Source: Acidobacteriota bacterium (lineage in GTDB: Bacteria; Acidobacteriota; Terriglobia; UBA7540). From it: a DNA stretch of 63,627 bases. Positions 51,952 through 61,818 of this stretch are shown here, piece after piece. The notes beneath the pieces are model-generated. The model had not been told where the DNA came from and did not search any database. It worked only from the letters and a program-made list of their open reading frames with translations. Both the position numbers and the translations under genes were made by a program. The stretch spans positions 1 through 63,627 of the forward strand of contig CADDZE010000020.1 of NCBI GenBank assembly GCA_902812465.1. Direction: 5' to 3'. Position 1 is the stretch's first letter. Every line of letters starts with the position of its first letter.

Positions 51952-53091
51952 TCAGATTTCGCGCCGGGCTGCGTCAGCTTCCGAGGCCAGTTGCTTTAGA
52001 AATTCGAAAAACTCCGGAGACTGGCCCATGAAGAGCCCCATCGAGGTGAGGAAGTTCACTACGCCCATCGCGACGCCCTTGGTTGCGGTGGGGCGAATCA
52101 CCGAACATCTTGGCAGGCTAGGGCTGAGAAAAGGGCAGGGCTCCGGCATGATCAGATTAGCGGTAAAGAGCTCGCCGCCAAAGGGCGGCGCCTCGAGGTT
52201 GGGAAAGAAAAGCCCGGTGGTGGGGTCGGTCAGGGGAGCCAGGGGCGGCGAAACGGCCGCGCCCGCCTTGTCCTGCCAGGTTTGGAAGTGCATGGTCTCT
52301 GTGGGGCCGATGCTGATGAGGATGCGCAGTACTTCCACACTGGTGGCTCGCTGGGCCATGGCCGGATAGAGACTGCTGCCGCCCTGCTCGATGGTCGCCA
52401 TATGAAAGGCGGCAGTGTTAGCGATAGCCTGGATGTGGGCGCTGGGATGCAGATCAGCATCGGTGCGGGGGAGGGCAGGAAATTCGCCTTGGCTCAGGCC
52501 TTTAACTGCTTGGGGAAACTTAAAGTTAGGTTCGAGGTCAGGGTTGTGTGCGCTGCTGCGGTAGCGGGTCCACCAGCTTGTATCCAGCGTGAGCTGCATG
52601 AGGTTGGTGAGCCGCGGCTTGCCGCTCGAACCCGTCGCCGCGCTGCCAGCCAGAACCCGGAACGGCTCGAGGCTGACCGGCTCTTCGCCCTTTGACTTTA
52701 GGTAAGCATTGAGGAATCTTTCGTGGGTGATTTCGTCATCCGTGTTATCGTGGATGTACTGAGGAAAATCCTGGTCCAGCTTCTGTAGTTTGGACGTGTA
52801 GACCGGATTGCCACTGCCACCCGAGACCTCATTGTCCCGAATGCCACCTAGCTCGTTGTACTGAATCCAAAAATCGGTCTCGAGAATCTCGACGGCAGCT
52901 GCAAACCGCAGCAGAGCCGCATCGCCTTTGGTGAGGGAGGCATCACTAGCCAGCTCTTCTTCCTGGCCAAACGCGATGCCCTTGCCCAGCAGCCCTGCTC
53001 CCAGCGTCGTCGCACCTGCCGCGACCAAGCCTCTCTTAACGAAGGAACGCCGGCTGGCTCCACGAGGTGATTTTTCTAAATTCTGGCTCAT
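51952..53091 (-). CDS. Tat-exported ferritin-like domain protein
   Basis: A 379-residue secreted protein. The twin-arginine signal SRRSFVKRG with R14-R15 is followed by a hydrophobic stretch (LVAAGATTLGAGLLGKG) and a likely cleavage near AFG-QE. The mature part begins with a helix AAVEILETDFWIQYNEL, then DDEITHERFLNAYL, FHMATIEQGGSSL and GPTETMHFQTWQD. These E...E-x-x-H elements resemble the two-metal site of the ferritin-like four-helix bundle. Export folded with metal fits Tat. It is probably the first gene of a unit that once included tatA. Precise oxidase or storage role unknown. Confidence 0.8.
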   Translation of the reverse strand: MSQNLEKSPRGASRRSFVKRGLVAAGATTLGAGLLGKGIAFGQEEELASDASLTKGDAALLRFAAAVEILETDFWIQYNELGGIRDNEVSGGSGNPVYTSKLQKLDQDFPQYIHDNTDDEITHERFLNAYLKSKGEEPVSLEPFRVLAGSAATGSSGKPRLTNLMQLTLDTSWWTRYRSSAHNPDLEPNFKFPQAVKGLSQGEFPALPRTDADLHPSAHIQAIANTAAFHMATIEQGGSSLYPAMAQRATSVEVLRILISIGPTETMHFQTWQDKAGAAVSPPLAPLTDPTTGLFFPNLEAPPFGGELFTANLIMPEPCPFLSPSLPRCSVIRPTATKGVAMGVVNFLTSMGLFMGQSPEFFEFLKQLASEADAARREI

Positions 53092-53396
53092 GCGCTTCTC
53101 CTTTCAATGCGCCTTGCGCGAAATCGAGCCTGGCAACGGGTGCCAGGTTTCCCCCTCCGCTGCCATGAGATGCCACCGGACCGAGAAGAGTCCGTTAGAA
53201 CTCTGTTAACTTCGTGTCAAGGTTGTGTATGACCAGCAGATTCCGCCAACGGGAGCATGCCGCCCGCTCGAGCGGTGCGTGTTGGGCCCGCGTGAAGGCT
53301 CCCTCGAGAGTGCTAGGAAAAGGGACTCGCTGTAGTAACATGGGCGCTTTGCGGGCCGAAGGGATGGCTGGAGACCCCTTCTCGCTGAGGCTTGGG
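53092..53396. promoter_or_regulatory. divergent intergenic region with weak minus-strand promoter
   Basis: 305 bp between the ferritin-like gene and the small membrane peptide. On the minus strand TTGACA (53220-53215) is followed after 17 bp by TAACGG, a poor -10. No RNA gene or other coding region is supported here. Confidence 0.35.
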
Positions 53397-53495
53397 ATGA
53401 GTAGCAAACTTCGTGCCGTTCTCACGGACTCCCATTTCTGGGCTCCCCTCATCATGCTGGTACTGGGAATTGTGCTGTTGGCCTGGCTTCGTTGA
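53397..53495 (+). CDS. 32-residue single-pass membrane peptide
   Basis: A short frame reading MSSKLRAVLTDSHFWAPL, then a hydrophobic helix IMLVLGIVLLAWLR at the C-terminus. The charged N-terminus, Trp-Ala-Pro before the helix and terminal Arg make a well-formed single membrane span. GAGG lies about 10 nt upstream. It is 16 bp ahead of a GTG-started sugar transporter and on the same strand, so it may be an accessory small membrane protein of it. The frame is open further upstream, without features. I cannot confirm conservation from memory. Confidence 0.55.
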   Translation: MSSKLRAVLTDSHFWAPLIMLVLGIVLLAWLR

Positions 53496-53511
53496 CCTTC
53501 TAAGGTCTGGT

Positions 53512-54804
53512 GTGGAGACGCAGCTCGTGACCTCGTCGCAAACCACCACTCGCGGTCTGCACGCGCTGGGCGTAGCTTGTGGCTTAGCGGCCGGCGCCTG
53601 GCTGGGGGCCGCCGAAGCCCCTACCAAGCTCGTGAGCCTTGGGCTGTCGCCCTTTGTCATCTCGCTCGCCATGGTGGCTGGGGTATTTAGTGCTCGCTGG
53701 ACGCTGCCCACGGTCATGAAGGGAAGCGGCTATGTTTTTCACGACCTGCGGCAGAAGCCGCACCTTATTGTATGGGCTGTGCTAGCCGGCGCCCTTTGGG
53801 CAGTGGCCAACACCCTAACCGTCTTTGCCATTCGTGACGTTGGCCTCTCCATTGCTTTCCCGCTCTGGAACACCAACAGTCTCGTCGGTGTGTTCTGGGG
53901 TTGGTTCTTCTTTCGCGAGTTGCGTGGCGCGGGCGCGGCAACGTGGGCCAAGGTGCTGGGGGGCGCTACCGCCATCGTCGCCGGAGCGATCCTGCTAGGG
54001 CTTGCCTCATCGCACGGAGGCGGGGAATCCCATCGCAGCGGGGCGGGGGTTCTTGCGGCGCTGGGCGCTGGAATGCTTTGGGGCACCATGTATGTTCCTT
54101 ACCGGAAGGCCTATCTAAGCGGAATGAATCCCTTGTCTTTTGTCACGATCTTTACGGTGGGCGAGCTCATCACGGTTAGCGTGTTGGCGTGGGTTTTTCA
54201 GGGAGGCGTCTCGGCCTTGGCAGACGAGCTCACCCTGGCCCGGCCGGCGCTGTTCTGGCTCTTTCTTGGCGGGTTCTGCTGGGTGATTGGTGACCTGTTT
54301 CAGCAGTATGCCACCAAGTACATCGGTATCGGCCGCGGTATCCCGCTGTCGAACACCAACCAGCTGTGGGGCCTAGCCTGGGGAGTGCTCGTCTTCGGCG
54401 AGCTTGCTCATCTTGAAGGCGCAGCGCGAGTGTCGGTCGTAGTGGGCTCGCTCGTCATGATCGCGGGAGCAGTTGCCATCAGCAGCGCCGTCGCACCCTC
54501 CGAGGAACTGAGCCACTGCGTCGCGGCGATGGAACGCGAGTGTCGGCGCTACGGGCTGGACCGGCAGCAGCTCGAGTCCGCGCTGCGGGGCGAGGACCCG
54601 CTGAATGCCGAAGTGGCTGCGCGCCGCTGGTGGGATGCGTTGATTGTCACTATGGCGGTCGGGGTGTTCGGCTGGCTGGCGACGGGTACGGCGCGGCCGC
54701 CGCTGGTGATGAATCTGGCCTGGGCCAGCGCCCTACTCGTCGCTACCCTATTGCTGCTGTTGGGCGCCGGCTGGCTGCTGTGGAGGCGAACGCGCTTCTC
54801 GTGA
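53512..54804 (+). CDS. GRP/RhaT-type sugar transporter (drug/metabolite transporter fold)
   Basis: A 430-residue inner-membrane protein with about ten helices in two similar halves, followed by a polar ~55-residue stretch and two more helices. Motifs such as GAWLGAAEAPTKL, SIAFPLWNTNSLVGVFWGW, GMLWGTMYVPYRKAY and RGIPLSNTNQLWGLAWGVLV recall the glucose/rhamnose transporter family, where paired N-T-N and proline-containing helices recur in both halves. The C-terminal addition (ECRRYGLDRQQLESAL, then GVFGWLATGTARPP) is not part of the core. GTG is used as start because upstream codons overlap the small peptide gene. Substrate unknown. Confidence 0.75.
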   Translation: METQLVTSSQTTTRGLHALGVACGLAAGAWLGAAEAPTKLVSLGLSPFVISLAMVAGVFSARWTLPTVMKGSGYVFHDLRQKPHLIVWAVLAGALWAVANTLTVFAIRDVGLSIAFPLWNTNSLVGVFWGWFFFRELRGAGAATWAKVLGGATAIVAGAILLGLASSHGGGESHRSGAGVLAALGAGMLWGTMYVPYRKAYLSGMNPLSFVTIFTVGELITVSVLAWVFQGGVSALADELTLARPALFWLFLGGFCWVIGDLFQQYATKYIGIGRGIPLSNTNQLWGLAWGVLVFGELAHLEGAARVSVVVGSLVMIAGAVAISSAVAPSEELSHCVAAMERECRRYGLDRQQLESALRGEDPLNAEVAARRWWDALIVTMAVGVFGWLATGTARPPLVMNLAWASALLVATLLLLLGAGWLLWRRTRFS

Positions 54805-54816
54805 GGCAAGGCGAAT

Positions 54817-54844
54817 CCTAAGCTCACCCGGTGAGACTTTAGCG
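54817..54844. terminator. possible bidirectional terminator hairpin
   Basis: Between the convergent transporter and lipA genes, CTAAG-CTCACC and GGTGAG-CTTTAG-like arms pair with two bulged bases around a short loop. The T-rich tails are short, so terminator strength is uncertain. Confidence 0.35.
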
Positions 54845-54922
54845 CTTGACAACTCTGCCGCTGATTGGATTGCCGAAGACCGGTGCGCCCGGCCTCGCGG
54901 ACCCAGCCACTGACCCTCCTAA

Positions 54923-55822
54923 TCAAGCGGGGTGCGACACAGCAGCAGCCTGTTCGTGGGCGTGGTATGAGCTGCGGACCAACGGTCCGGACTCAATATG
55001 TCTGATGCCGAGTTCCATGCCATAGCGCTTGAGGGAAGCGAACTCGTCGGGTGTGTAAAATCGTGCCACAGGCAACTGGTCGGGGGAGGGGCGGAGATAC
55101 TGTCCGATGGTCACAATCTGGACGCCCGCACTGGCGAGGTCACGCAGGACGTCATGCAGCTCAACGGTGGTCTCGCCCAGGCCCACCATTAGCCCGGATT
55201 TGGTAGGAATGGCGGGCGCAATTTCGCGCGCGCGCTCTAGCAGCCGCAAGGACCGTTCGTAGCGCGAACCTCGTCGGGCCACCGGATAAAGCCTGGGAAC
55301 GGTCTCGACATTGTGGTTGAGCACATCGGGACGGGCAGCCAGCACGATCTGTAAAGCCTCGTCCGAACCGCGGAAGTCCGGAATGAGCACTTCGACCTTG
55401 CAGCCGGCGATGTGGCGGCGCAAAGCCTGAATGGTAACAGCGAAAAGACGCGCGCCGCCGTCCTCCTGGTCGTCGCGGTCCACGCTAGTTACCACTGCAT
55501 AGCGCACTCCCATGGCCGCCGCCGCGCGGGCTACACGTTCCGGTTCATCCCAGTCAACGGGGAGGGGACGTCCCTTGGGCACCGAACAAAAGCCGCAGCG
55601 GCGGGTGCAAAGGTTGCCCAGAATCATGAAGGTGGCCGTGCGGTGCGACCAGCACTCGCCGATATTCGGACAGCGTGCACTCTCGCAAACGGTGTGCAAG
55701 CCCAGCTCGCGCATCAGACGCTTGAGCTCGAAATAGTTCTCGCCCCCTGGCAGGCGAACTTTTAACCAATCCGGTTTCCTCACCGGGATCCTTTGAGGCT
55801 CGATTTGCACCAGCCCGGTCAT
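54923..55822 (-). CDS. lipA: lipoyl synthase
   Basis: A 299-residue radical SAM enzyme that inserts two sulfurs into octanoyl groups on lipoyl domains. Auxiliary cluster ligands are Cys46, Cys51 and Cys57 (CESARCPNIGEC). The radical SAM cluster uses Cys72, Cys76 and Cys79 (CTRRCGFC). TSVDRDDQEDGGA and the late HVESGP-like segment HIESGPLVRSSYHA, with the conserved arginine-serine-serine end, are present. The ATG reading MTGLVQIEPQR is preferred; upstream frame is not homologous. lipB is not seen nearby. Confidence 0.95.
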   Translation of the reverse strand: MTGLVQIEPQRIPVRKPDWLKVRLPGGENYFELKRLMRELGLHTVCESARCPNIGECWSHRTATFMILGNLCTRRCGFCSVPKGRPLPVDWDEPERVARAAAAMGVRYAVVTSVDRDDQEDGGARLFAVTIQALRRHIAGCKVEVLIPDFRGSDEALQIVLAARPDVLNHNVETVPRLYPVARRGSRYERSLRLLERAREIAPAIPTKSGLMVGLGETTVELHDVLRDLASAGVQIVTIGQYLRPSPDQLPVARFYTPDEFASLKRYGMELGIRHIESGPLVRSSYHAHEQAAAVSHPA

Positions 55823-55919
55823 AGCTAGAAGCCATTGTAACTGGTGGGGTCGCCGGAGCCAATCAGGAGCTTGTAGCCGGAGGCGATGCAAGGCGTGCCC
55901 CGATGCCCGACGGCCATGG

Positions 55920-57452
55920 CTAAGCCCAATAGCTGCGATCGAGGGAACGGTACTGGATAGCCTCAGAGATGTGAGCTGGACCGATCGACTCAGAGCCGGC
56001 GAGATCGGCGATGGTCCGTGCAACCTTGAGGATGCGGTCGTGGGCGCGGGCGCTCAAACCGAGGCGGGTGACCGCGTTTTCGAGCAAACGCTCGCAGTCC
56101 GGCAAGATGTCGCAGTACTTGCGGATTTGGCGCGGGCTCATCTGCGCGTTAGAGAAAATTTTCTCGCCGCGGTACCGCTTGAGCTGAATTTCGCGTGCTG
56201 CCACGACGCGACGCCGGATGGCCTCGGAAGTCTCGCCGCCGGAATCGTCGCGCAACTCGCGGTACTTTACCGCAGGCATATCGATATGGATGTCGATGCG
56301 GTCGAGCAGTGGCCCGGAGATCTTCGAGACGTAGCGCTGGATCATAGGAGGCGTACAGGTGCATTGGCGCGACGGATCATTGAAAAAGCCGCAGGGGCAA
56401 GGATTCATGGCCGCTGCCAGCATGAAGCGTGCGGGAAAGGTGAGGGACATGGAGGCGCGAGCAATCGTCACCGTGCCGTCTTCGAGCGGTTGCCTCAGCA
56501 CTTCGAGCACGTTGCGCTGGAACTCCGGTAGCTCGTCGAGAAACAGGAGGCCATTGTGTGCCAGGCTGACCTCGCCAGGGCGGGGTACCGCGCCACCGCC
56601 GATCAGGCCAGCGTCGGAAATAGTGTGATGAGGCGCGCGAAAGGGCCGCGTGCCCACCAGCCCAACCCCGGGTTCGAGCACTCCGGCCACGCTGTGAATC
56701 TTGGTGGTTTGGATGGCTTCGTCAAACGTCAAAGGTGGCAGAATCGTGGGGATGCGCTTCGCCAGCATCGTCTTACCCGACCCGGGCGGCCCGATCATCA
56801 GGATGTTGTGCCCGCCGGCGGTGGCCACTTCGATGGCCCGCTTGGCGTGGAGTTGCCCCTTCACGTCGCGGAAGTCGACCGGGTACTGGCTGGCCTGGGC
56901 CAGCATTTCGGCCACGTCCACGCGCACCGGGACAAACTCCCGCGTTTCGTTGATGAGGTCGAGGACTTCAGGCAGCGACTTCAGGCCATAGACCGATACG
57001 TCTTGCACGACTGCAGCCTCGCGCGCATTTTCGGCCGGCAGCACTAGATTCCGAATCCCTTTCTGTCGTGCCATACCGGCGATCGAAAGCGCGCCCTTAA
57101 TCGGCCGCAAGCTGCCGTCCAATGAGAGCTCGCCCAGGAATAGGTAGTCCTTGAGGTCATTCCTGAGCAGGACGCCTGTGGTCCCGAGGATACCCAGGGC
57201 GATCGAAAGATCGAATCCCGAGCCCTCCTTCTTGACGTCTGCCGGTGCCAGGTTGACAGTGATGTTCTGGAAGGGAAAATCGAGTCCGCAGTTCTTGATA
57301 GCGGACTTGATGCGCTCGCGGCTCTCGCGCACCGCTGCGTCTGGAAGGCCGACCGTCATGAAATTGGCGTTGCCGGCCGAGAGGTCTACCTCGACCTCAA
57401 CCAAGTACGCGTCAATGCCAAAGACTGCCGCGCTGAACGTCTTGAAGAGCAT
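55920..57452 (-). CDS. YifB/ComM-family Mg-chelatase-like AAA+ ATPase
   Basis: A 510-residue protein. The N-terminal ChlI-like domain begins [16 protein letters not shown] and has [18 protein letters not shown]. The AAA+ module has Walker [13 protein letters not shown], Walker [11 protein letters not shown] and a four-cysteine insert (NPCPCGF and RQCTCTP). The C-terminal domain is Mg-chelatase-like ([18 protein letters not shown]). ComM members are hexameric helicases promoting branch migration in natural transformation. The ATG at MLFKTF is chosen over one 17 codons upstream. Confidence 0.92.
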   Translation of the reverse strand: MLFKTFSAAVFGIDAYLVEVEVDLSAGNANFMTVGLPDAAVRESRERIKSAIKNCGLDFPFQNITVNLAPADVKKEGSGFDLSIALGILGTTGVLLRNDLKDYLFLGELSLDGSLRPIKGALSIAGMARQKGIRNLVLPAENAREAAVVQDVSVYGLKSLPEVLDLINETREFVPVRVDVAEMLAQASQYPVDFRDVKGQLHAKRAIEVATAGGHNILMIGPPGSGKTMLAKRIPTILPPLTFDEAIQTTKIHSVAGVLEPGVGLVGTRPFRAPHHTISDAGLIGGGAVPRPGEVSLAHNGLLFLDELPEFQRNVLEVLRQPLEDGTVTIARASMSLTFPARFMLAAAMNPCPCGFFNDPSRQCTCTPPMIQRYVSKISGPLLDRIDIHIDMPAVKYRELRDDSGGETSEAIRRRVVAAREIQLKRYRGEKIFSNAQMSPRQIRKYCDILPDCERLLENAVTRLGLSARAHDRILKVARTIADLAGSESIGPAHISEAIQYRSLDRSYWA

Positions 57453-57527
57453 GTTCCGGGGCGTGAAATATTGGGCGCCGATCTTATTGGGCTGCAGATC
57501 CAACTTGATTATAACAACAGGCTCGGT

Positions 57528-58814
57528 CTAGGGAGGGGTAAATACTCCCCTACGCCTCCAGGCTTCAACCGCCAAGAGGGCGGCAACAGGCGCGTACTCC
57601 AGAGTCAGAATCAGGGGTGAGTCGCGATAAGACTGGCCCGCAGCGTAGGCAACGACGGGCGCGTAGCCCAGCACACAAGTGACAGTCATGAGCAGCCAGG
57701 CCGGGCTGGGAACAAAACACAGGAACGGAACTGACCAGGAGAAATACCAAGGGAAGGCGTTGGGCGAAAGAAGCAGGAGACCCGCGAGCGCTGCCAGACT
57801 TGCGTGAAGGATGTCCCAGCGGCTCCTCAGCGTGTAGACCACCCAGCCCAGTAGGAGAACGCACGCTACGAATTCGGCTTGGGCCTTGGAAGCTGAGACG
57901 TGGCGAATCAAGCGGAAGAAACTGTCGTTCCCTTCCCAGCCCTTCAGATAGTCCGAGAGCCCTTGCCAAAGACCACGTCGGGCGGAGAGGAAGGGAGCGT
58001 AACCCAAAAGCACGACCCCGGCGAAGGGGAGTAGGTTAACCCATGGGCGGCGCTGGCCTTTAAGAATATGAGGTAATAACACTATAGGAAATAATTTCAC
58101 TAGAAATGACAAGCCCAGACAGCCTGACGCCATCAGCGGTCTGCCTGCTATACTGAAGCTGAGGGCGCCGAGCAGAGTAAATACCGCCAGCGAGTCGTGA
58201 TGGCCGCACATTGCGAAGGCGGTCAAAACGGCGGGGTTCCATGCGTAGATCAGCACTCGGTGTGGCGGTTGGTCTCGCAGTTTGAGGAGCAGCAAGATGA
58301 CTCCCAAGCTAGCCAAGTCCAGAGCGGTGAAGAGCCGCTTGTACCCGGCGGGAGTCTCGACTGAGGCAAAAGCAGCTTGGCTGAGCGGCGGGTAGATGGT
58401 TGGCGTTGTCCGGCCAGTTGTCAGTGGGTGATGGGGATCCTGGAGGTGACAAACGGCGGGATGCTCGGGAAAAACGGTGTAGGGGCTAAAGTGGGAGCGC
58501 ACGACCCGGCCTTCCCACTGGTAGCGGTAGATGTCTTCGGAGAGGGCGGGGCCAGCGGGAAGCAGTTCGAGCCTGAAGGCGATGGCAGCGGCAAGCACTA
58601 ACAGCAGTTCTAGCCGGCCCAACGGGAATCGATTAACGACGTAGACGGCGGTCAGGTACAGTGCGCCAGCCAAGAGGGCCAAGCCGACGAATGCGGGTAC
58701 GCGTTCGTTGACATGCTCACCCCAGGCTCGCCACTCGGCAAGAATCGCTGCCACCAGGAGAGCGAGTCCAATGAGCAGCAGGGCAGGGAGCTGAGTGGGG
58801 GTCGAGCGGGCCAT
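57528..58814 (-). CDS. multi-pass membrane glycosyltransferase (GT87/mannosyltransferase-like)
   Basis: A 428-residue integral membrane protein with about 11 helices. The first periplasmic loop has ALSEDIYRYQWEGRVVRSHFSPY, in short SEDIYRYQWEGR, matching the S-D-x-Y-R-Y-x-W-D/E-G pattern of polyprenyl-phosphate-sugar dependent transferases. NPAVLTAFAMCGHHDSLAV and FLVKLFPIVLLPH are also typical. It would transfer a sugar from a lipid carrier on the outer face. I used the ATG at MARSTPTQ; a start 22 codons earlier nearly touches the divergent neighbour. Substrate unknown. Confidence 0.75.
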   Translation of the reverse strand: MARSTPTQLPALLLIGLALLVAAILAEWRAWGEHVNERVPAFVGLALLAGALYLTAVYVVNRFPLGRLELLLVLAAAIAFRLELLPAGPALSEDIYRYQWEGRVVRSHFSPYTVFPEHPAVCHLQDPHHPLTTGRTTPTIYPPLSQAAFASVETPAGYKRLFTALDLASLGVILLLLKLRDQPPHRVLIYAWNPAVLTAFAMCGHHDSLAVFTLLGALSFSIAGRPLMASGCLGLSFLVKLFPIVLLPHILKGQRRPWVNLLPFAGVVLLGYAPFLSARRGLWQGLSDYLKGWEGNDSFFRLIRHVSASKAQAEFVACVLLLGWVVYTLRSRWDILHASLAALAGLLLLSPNAFPWYFSWSVPFLCFVPSPAWLLMTVTCVLGYAPVVAYAAGQSYRDSPLILTLEYAPVAALLAVEAWRRRGVFTPP

Positions 58815-58883
58815 TTGTTTGTGTCTTGAGAGGGAGCTAAAGCTGCCGCCGGTAGAAAGCAAACCACTAGAATAACGCAATCC

Positions 58884-60524
58884 ATGCGCCTTCTATTTGC
58901 CAGTTGGATCGCACCGGCCAATGGCCTGATTCATCATTTTCAGATCATTTTTCGCCGGGATGAGTATCTACAGGGCATCTATCAGCCTAATGCCTTCGAC
59001 CTTTCGATTCTGATTCCTTACTTCGCCATCCTGATCGTCCTCTCGATTTACGGCATCCATCGATATCATTTAACCTACCTGTACCTCAAGAACAAGCATC
59101 GAGCCCCCAAGGCGCCCCCTCCTCCGGAAGACCTGCCGCGAGTCACGGTCCAGTTGCCGATTTACAATGAACGCTACGTCATCGGGCGGTTGCTGGAGGC
59201 CGTAACACGCCTCGATTATCCGCGGGACCGGCTGGAAATCCAGGTGCTCGACGATTCCACGGACGAGACTCGCATTCTCTGCTCACGGCTTGTCAGCGAC
59301 TATGCACGTGCGGGGTACCCGATTACTTACCTGCACCGCGACCACCGCGAGGGATTCAAAGCGGGTGCGCTGGCCGAAGGACTGAAGACCGCGACCGGCG
59401 AGCTCATCGCCATATTCGACGCGGACTTCGTGCCCCCGCCCGCGATTCTACGCCAGATGGTTGGTTACTTCCGCGATCCCCGCGTCGCTGTTGTACAGGG
59501 CCGCTGGACCTGGATCAATCGCAGCTATTCGAACCTGACAGAAGTCGAGGCGATTCTGCTGGACGGCCACTTTGTCGTGGAGCACGGCGGGCGGGCCTTT
59601 TCCGGCCGGTTCTTTAATTTCAACGGGACAGCCGGAATGTGGCGGAGATCAGCCATTGAAGACGCGGGGGGCTGGCAGCACGATACCCTCACCGAGGATA
59701 CCGATCTGAGTTATCGTGCCCAGCTCAAGGGATGGAAGTTCATCTACGACCCCACCATCGAGTGCCCGTCCGAGCTACCCGTCGAGATGAATGCCTTCCG
59801 GACGCAGCAGGCGCGCTGGGCTAAGGGGTTGATCCAAACGGCCAAGAAACTGTTGCCTGCCATCTGGCGGAGTCCGCAGCCACTTCGCATTAAGCTGGAA
59901 GCCACCTTTCACCTCACCGCCAACATCGCCTATCCACTCATGGTACTGCTGGCGCTCGTGCTGTTGCCCGCCATGATCGTCCGCTTCTACCAAGGCTGGT
60001 TCCAGATGCTTTATCTGGACCTGCCGTTGTTTCTTGCCTCCACCTGTTCCGTCTCGAGTTTTTACATGCTGGCGCAGCGCGAGCTTTACCCCGAGAGCTG
60101 GCGGAGCCGGCTGAGATACTTGCCCTTCCTGATGGGTACGGGCATCGGCCTCTCCCTCACTAACGCCAAGGTGGTATTGGAAGCGTTGTTGGGCGTGCGA
60201 TCGGAGTTTGTTCGCACAGCGAAGTATCGCATCGAGGGGTGTGGCTCTGGGGGACAGGAAACAGAGGGCTGGGAGCGCAAGAAATACGTACGTCGGAGGG
60301 CTGGGTGGATCCCCTTTGCCGAGTTAGCGCTCGCTGGCTACCTATTGTTCAATATCGCTTACTGCTTCAGCGTGGAAAACTACCTGACCGTGCCCTTCCT
60401 GATGTTGTTTTTCATGGGTTATTCTTACGCCAGCGTGATGTCCCTCCTCCAGACACCTTTGCGACGCGCCTGGAATGCGGTTCCGGCGCTGCTTCGGCCA
60501 CGGCCCGCAGCCAGCGAGACGTAA
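58884..60524 (+). CDS. family 2 glycosyltransferase, cellulose synthase-like
   Basis: A 546-residue membrane-bound processive-type GT2. One helix lies before the catalytic domain (LSILIPYFAILIVLSIYGI) and several follow. VTVQLPIYNERYVIG opens the GT-A fold; LDDSTDET, FDADFVPP (metal-binding D-x-D), TEDTDLSYR (catalytic Asp) and QQARW (acceptor Q-x-x-R-W variant) are all present. A linker around GCGSGGQETEGWERKK is polar. It is divergent from the GT87-like gene with 69 bp between the chosen starts. It likely builds a beta-linked glycan or glycolipid; no BcsB, BcsC or PilZ partner is seen nearby. Confidence 0.88.
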   Translation: MRLLFASWIAPANGLIHHFQIIFRRDEYLQGIYQPNAFDLSILIPYFAILIVLSIYGIHRYHLTYLYLKNKHRAPKAPPPPEDLPRVTVQLPIYNERYVIGRLLEAVTRLDYPRDRLEIQVLDDSTDETRILCSRLVSDYARAGYPITYLHRDHREGFKAGALAEGLKTATGELIAIFDADFVPPPAILRQMVGYFRDPRVAVVQGRWTWINRSYSNLTEVEAILLDGHFVVEHGGRAFSGRFFNFNGTAGMWRRSAIEDAGGWQHDTLTEDTDLSYRAQLKGWKFIYDPTIECPSELPVEMNAFRTQQARWAKGLIQTAKKLLPAIWRSPQPLRIKLEATFHLTANIAYPLMVLLALVLLPAMIVRFYQGWFQMLYLDLPLFLASTCSVSSFYMLAQRELYPESWRSRLRYLPFLMGTGIGLSLTNAKVVLEALLGVRSEFVRTAKYRIEGCGSGGQETEGWERKKYVRRRAGWIPFAELALAGYLLFNIAYCFSVENYLTVPFLMLFFMGYSYASVMSLLQTPLRRAWNAVPALLRPRPAASET

Positions 60525-60973
60525 GGTAGGTCGAGTCGCGCGGAGTCTGAGTGATCGCTGGGCGTCTTGTGGGCTGAGGCGACCAGGGAACTTGCCTTCC
60601 CAAAAGGTGCAGACTTTTGCATATCTCGATCTCACTATACACGCGACGGAAGCAAGCACACTCGCGAAGGGCTTGGAGGTTCCTTTATTTAAGTGAAGGC
60701 CAGCCAATATGATGTGACTTAACCGAGGGTTGGCCGCGAACTGGCCTGACGGCGGTCAACATTTGGAAGGCCACGTGCCCTCTGAATCCGCGCGGTTTGT
60801 CTAGCAACCGCCGAAACGATAAGCTGCAAAACCAAGGAAAGGCCCGTGACGCTGGCCGGTGGGTTTGACACTAGGCGTGCCAGCCTGACATCCACAGCAG
60901 TCGAATACAAGCCGTAAGTCCGACGATGGCATGTCAAAATCCAACAAGGGCAAGAGCCCAGTTTAGGAGGAAC
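60525..60973 (+). other. intergenic region upstream of the PEP-CTERM gene
   Basis: About 450 bp with no supported gene. It contains several short inverted repeats built on TTGGCC/GGCCAA elements (about 60700-60755) and a TATACA around 60636. No clear -35 partner or known riboswitch consensus was found. The last bases hold the strong AGGAGG of the next gene. Confidence 0.4.
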
Positions 60974-61789
60974 ATGGTCAGAAGACTTAGCTTGATGGTC
61001 GCAGCTTTTATGGTTGCTTTGTTCTGCGCCTTGCCGGTCAGCGCCGGTACGGTGTGGGCCACCGCAGCCCAGGCCGGGAAGGGAGCTGGTCACGTTAGCC
61101 ACAACGCCCAGCCTTCCTATTGCAACCCCTGCTTGTTCTACGGTGGTGATCTGGATCTGAATGATCCCAACCAGAACGGATTGGCCAATGAGGAAGACCT
61201 CATTGTGAACCAGTCCGCCACCTACACCCCCTTTGTCCCCGATCACAACTGGACTGTGACGGGTCTATTCACCAACAATTTAATGAACATCCAAGCACTC
61301 TCGGCGGACTGGGAGATTCGAACCGGCATCTCCGAGGGTAACGGTGGCACCTTGGTTGCCTCGGGGTCGACGGATCACCCGATCGTCACGGACACCGGGA
61401 TCAACGACTTTGGCTTCGAGGTATTCGACGTCAAGGTGGAGGGCCTCAACGTCCAGTTGCAACAAGGAGTTACCTATTGGCTCTCTGTTGTGCCGGTGTG
61501 CTTGGATCCTGAGAACCCCAATTGCAGCGGCCGTTCGTTCCAGGCAAATACGGATGGCTTGAACGCCTTTGGCCCCCCCGAGCCCCAGAATGATTCTTTC
61601 TGGAACTCGAGCTTCTTCGGCGTGTTCTTCACCAACGCTAACAACAGTGGCTTCCCGTTCCCGGCGTTCTCTGGCGGTGTGGAAGGCCGTGTTTCACAGG
61701 GGACGACTCCGGAACCCAGCAGCCTGATCCTTATCGGCTCTGGGCTGATGGGATTCGCGGGCTTCCTGCGCCGTCGCATTGGGCGCTAG
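60974..61789 (+). CDS. PEP-CTERM sorting-domain protein
   Basis: A 271-residue secreted protein. An N-terminal signal peptide (MVRRLSLMVAAFMVALFCALPVSAG) ends near VSA-G. A Asn/Asp/Phe-rich beta-type domain follows (NWTVTGLFTNN, DWEIRTGISEGNG, VQLQQGVTYWLSVV). The C-terminus TPEPSSLILIGSGLMGFAGF plus RRRIGR is the PEP-CTERM signal recognised by an exosortase, which usually goes with exopolysaccharide production. AGGAGG precedes the ATG. No exosortase is in the window, so sorting must use one encoded elsewhere. A terminator follows. Expected at the cell surface or matrix. Confidence 0.85.
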   Translation: MVRRLSLMVAAFMVALFCALPVSAGTVWATAAQAGKGAGHVSHNAQPSYCNPCLFYGGDLDLNDPNQNGLANEEDLIVNQSATYTPFVPDHNWTVTGLFTNNLMNIQALSADWEIRTGISEGNGGTLVASGSTDHPIVTDTGINDFGFEVFDVKVEGLNVQLQQGVTYWLSVVPVCLDPENPNCSGRSFQANTDGLNAFGPPEPQNDSFWNSSFFGVFFTNANNSGFPFPAFSGGVEGRVSQGTTPEPSSLILIGSGLMGFAGFLRRRIGR

Positions 61790-61818
61790 GGGGACGTGAT
61801 ATCGGATTGGATTGTGTC

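Noticed and set aside
60790-60880. GEMM-type cyclic-di-GMP riboswitch upstream of the PEP-CTERM gene
   Set aside because: A few similar short strings exist, but the conserved GACGCAAAGC-type core and tetraloop/receptor are absent.
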